A stretch of DNA of 64,000 nucleotides from Hufsiella arboris. Its GTDB lineage: Bacteria > Bacteroidota > Bacteroidia > Sphingobacteriales > Sphingobacteriaceae. The position numbers and the translations under genes are program-made. The notes beneath the pieces are model-generated. The model was not told the DNA's origin and searched no databases. It saw nothing but the letters and a program-made list of their open reading frames with translations. The DNA is taken from contig NZ_WVHT01000008.1 of the NCBI RefSeq assembly GCF_009834875.1, forward strand, positions 1 to 64,000, given 5' to 3'. This document shows, in pieces, positions 62,307 through 64,000 of this stretch (position 1 is the first letter of the stretch; the number at the start of each line of letters is the position of its first letter).

Positions 62307-63251
62307 ATGCCATTTCTTTCTTTAACTAAAACCGAACAACGAAGACTTTCGGTATTCGCAACCTGTTTAGGACTGGCGGTATTAACCTGGTTTTTCTTCG
62401 CTTTGTCAGGTAAATATATTTACGAAGTTAAAACCAAAATAAATTATGTTGATCTGCCTGTTAACAGGGCATTTCATGCGTTACAATCGGATACGATCAA
62501 ACTGCAGGTACAAAGTACGGGTTGGCACGTTTTACTTTCAAAATTCAGGGTGCATCCGCTGCCTGTCACCGTTAGCCTGAAAAATATCAGTAAACAGAGT
62601 TTTGTCACCTTAAGTGATCAGCTGAAACGGATAGACGCACAGTTGCCCGCCGAAGAAACGGTTGTTGCCGTAATTCCTGATACCTTATATTACGATTTCA
62701 CTTCCAGAACCATTAAGCGGGTGCCGGTTGTGCTGTCAAGCAATCTGCAGTTTAAAAAGCAATGGAACATAAGCAACAAGGCGGTGATAAAGCCTTCGTA
62801 TGTGGTTGTAACTGGTCCTGAATCTGATTTAGCAAAAATTAAAGAATGGACAACTGATAGCGTGGTGCGTAAAAACGTATCATCAAATGTGAGATCGCAG
62901 GTTATGCTGAGCCCTAGTCCGAGTGCCAATATCAGTATTTATCCGTCCTCTGTCGATGTGCTGATACCTGTCGATCAGTTCACCGAAAAAATTATTGAGG
63001 TCCCCTTAAAAGTAGTTAATCCGTCGGGCTTGAATGTGCGCGTCGTGCCGGAAAAAGTGTTTGTAAAAGTTCTTACGTCACTCCAGAACTATCAGAAAAT
63101 AACCAAAAATGTATTTACAGCAACAGTAGATCTCACCGATTGGGAGCGTTACCAATTGCCGCAATTACCTGTGCGTTTAACCAGGGAACCGGGGTTTACC
63201 AAGATTATCAGCACTGAACCGCAAACGGTTGACTTTATAGTTTACAAATAA
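62307..63251 (+). CDS. YbbR-like domain protein
   Basis: The 314-aa protein has one N-terminal membrane segment (about 18-36, ATCLGLAVLTWFFFALSG) and two to three YbbR-like beta modules (VQSTGWHVLLSKFRVHPLPV, VVVTGPESDLAKIKEW, FTEKIIEVPLKVVNPSGL). YbbR proteins bind or scaffold at the membrane; in Firmicutes they regulate a diadenylate cyclase, not seen here. It ends 13 bp before coaE. Confidence 0.85.
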   Translation: MPFLSLTKTEQRRLSVFATCLGLAVLTWFFFALSGKYIYEVKTKINYVDLPVNRAFHALQSDTIKLQVQSTGWHVLLSKFRVHPLPVTVSLKNISKQSFVTLSDQLKRIDAQLPAEETVVAVIPDTLYYDFTSRTIKRVPVVLSSNLQFKKQWNISNKAVIKPSYVVVTGPESDLAKIKEWTTDSVVRKNVSSNVRSQVMLSPSPSANISIYPSSVDVLIPVDQFTEKIIEVPLKVVNPSGLNVRVVPEKVFVKVLTSLQNYQKITKNVFTATVDLTDWERYQLPQLPVRLTREPGFTKIISTEPQTVDFIVYK

Positions 63252-63264
63252 GTAAATCCTGTTA

Positions 63265-63843
63265 ATGAAAAAAATAGGTATTACGGGAGGAATTGGCAGC
63301 GGTAAAACGACGGTTTGCAAGTTTTTTGAGATACTTGGAATACCTGTTTTTTATGCAGATACCGCCGCAAAACAGGTTATGGATAGTGATCTACTGTTGA
63401 AATCAGGGCTAATTGATGCTTTTGGTAAGGATGTATTTAATCATGACGGTCTGAACCGCAAACATCTCGCAAATATTGTTTTTAATGACAAAGGCAAACT
63501 TCAATTACTGAATTCGCTTGTTCATCCTGCGGTTTTCAGGTCATTTGATGCATGGGTTGCCGGTCAAAATGCACCATACGTTTTAAAAGAAGCCGCCCTG
63601 CTTTTCGAAAGCGGATCATATAAAGCCTGTGACGAAACGATATTAGTCAAAGCGCCGCTGGAATTAAAGCTTAAGCGAGTAATTAAACGTGATTCCATTT
63701 CAGCAGAGGAAGTTAAGGCAAGGATGGACCGCCAAATGAGTGATCAGGAAAAAGCGAAGCTTTCCGGGCATTTAATTATTAACGACGAACTTAACCTGGT
63801 AATCCCTCAGGTTTTGAGCCTTCATCATTATTTTCTATCGTAA
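63265..63843 (+). CDS. coaE: Dephospho-CoA kinase
   Basis: The 192-aa protein has the P-loop GITGGIGSGKTTVC (5-18), YADTAAKQVM, the substrate region VHPAVFRSF and LLFESGSYKACD, and DRQMSDQEKAKL, all standard CoaE features. It phosphorylates dephospho-CoA in the last step of coenzyme A synthesis. It follows the YbbR-like gene by 13 bp. Confidence 0.97.
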   Translation: MKKIGITGGIGSGKTTVCKFFEILGIPVFYADTAAKQVMDSDLLLKSGLIDAFGKDVFNHDGLNRKHLANIVFNDKGKLQLLNSLVHPAVFRSFDAWVAGQNAPYVLKEAALLFESGSYKACDETILVKAPLELKLKRVIKRDSISAEEVKARMDRQMSDQEKAKLSGHLIINDELNLVIPQVLSLHHYFLS

Positions 63844-63844
63844 T

Positions 63845-64000
63845 ATGTCCCCTGATTTTCTTCAATTTAATGAATATGGGCTCTATTGTCTTGCCGGCGA
63901 CTTTTACCTCGATCCGTCAAAGCCTGTAAAAAATGCGGTTATATCGCATGCTCATGCCGATCATGCCGTTGCTGGAAACACTAATGTGTGGTGTACTCCG
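63845..64000 (+). CDS. Ligase-associated metallo-beta-lactamase-fold exonuclease (partial, runs off the window)
   Basis: Only the first 52 codons are in the window: FLQFNEYGLYCLAGDFYLDP, then AVISHAHADHAVAGNTNVWC, the HxHxDH metal motif. This beginning is typical of the DNA-repair exonuclease that travels with an ATP-dependent DNA ligase in this phylum. The start is 1 bp after the coaE stop. Length and the rest cannot be judged. Confidence 0.75.
   Translation, partial: MSPDFLQFNEYGLYCLAGDFYLDPSKPVKNAVISHAHADHAVAGNTNVWCTP

Noticed and set aside
1-64000. CRISPR array
   Set aside because: No regularly spaced short repeats with unique spacers; the tandem repeats at 1850-2740 are coding and the others are dispersed singly.

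Overview
The window looks like a chromosomal segment from a Bacteroidota bacterium of the family Sphingobacteriaceae, most like Mucilaginibacter or Pedobacter. Reasons: SusC/SusD pairs, FecI/FecR regulation, promoters of the TTG-N19/20-TAnnTTTG type, a DUF3276 PUR-type protein, a long NusB (315 aa), and dispersed hairpin-rich intergenic repeats. The taxon is inferred from gene content only.

Region by region. (1) 1-5.7 kb: long dispersed repeat, a secreted protein of unknown function, a lipoprotein with an FN3 domain and seven WKNG blades, a PAS-LuxR regulator and an alpha/beta hydrolase. (2) 5.4-8.3 kb: an rtcB-prfH-TPR operon (RNA ligase plus codon-independent release factor, a known ribosome repair/rescue pair) behind a promoter and a strikingly structured leader. 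(3) 8.3-16.8 kb: an accessory, AT-rich island with a class II Fic protein flanked by direct repeats and preceded by paired operators, two RN-x3-H HEPN-type proteins, a NYN/LabA-type nuclease, two membrane proteins of unknown function and an XRE regulator. (4) 16.8-20.5 kb: a GC-richer MNT/HEPN gene with an overlapping unknown gene (possible remnant of an integrative element), then a lipoprotein and a small helical partner. (5) 20.6-29.4 kb: flavin-dependent monooxygenase, two GH29 alpha-L-fucosidases, a PG-binding/CHAP amidase, an OmpA-type protein and a Wzc-like protein whose ATP site is degenerate. (6) 29.5-32.5 kb: a FixL-like haem-PAS histidine kinase, a response regulator fused to a Crp/Fnr domain, a small membrane protein with a Crp/Fnr-type palindrome upstream, and tRNA-Arg(CCG). 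(7) 32.5-39.4 kb: FecI sigma, FecR anti-sigma, SusC with an STN domain and SusD, without local enzymes. (8) 39.6-55.1 kb: a sialic acid utilisation locus with SusC/SusD, a PhyH-type dioxygenase, N-acetylneuraminate lyase, an NHL propeller, two sialidases, an esterase, an MFS transporter, a NanM-like mutarotase, a second DHDPS-family aldolase and a GntR/FadR regulator. Copies of a 13-bp palindrome (TATGTAGTACATA) lie at every likely promoter of this locus. (9) 55.2-64 kb: core genes ychF, DUF3276, an ABC exporter, Leu/Glu-type dehydrogenase, nusB, DUF1573, yajC, a YbbR-like gene, coaE and the start of a metallo-beta-lactamase-fold exonuclease.

Functionally, the fucosidases and sialidases point to degradation of fucosylated and sialylated glycans. 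The nan locus can be read as extracellular release, SusCD uptake, inner-membrane transport, mutarotation, then cleavage to ManNAc and pyruvate; the ManNAc epimerase and kinase are not in the window. The most interesting regions are the structured leader of the rtcB-prfH operon, the HEPN/NYN/Fic island with its cassette-like repeats, the FixL to RR-Crp wiring, and the PhyH gene inside the nan operon. All statements are from reading the sequence; no database search was run.
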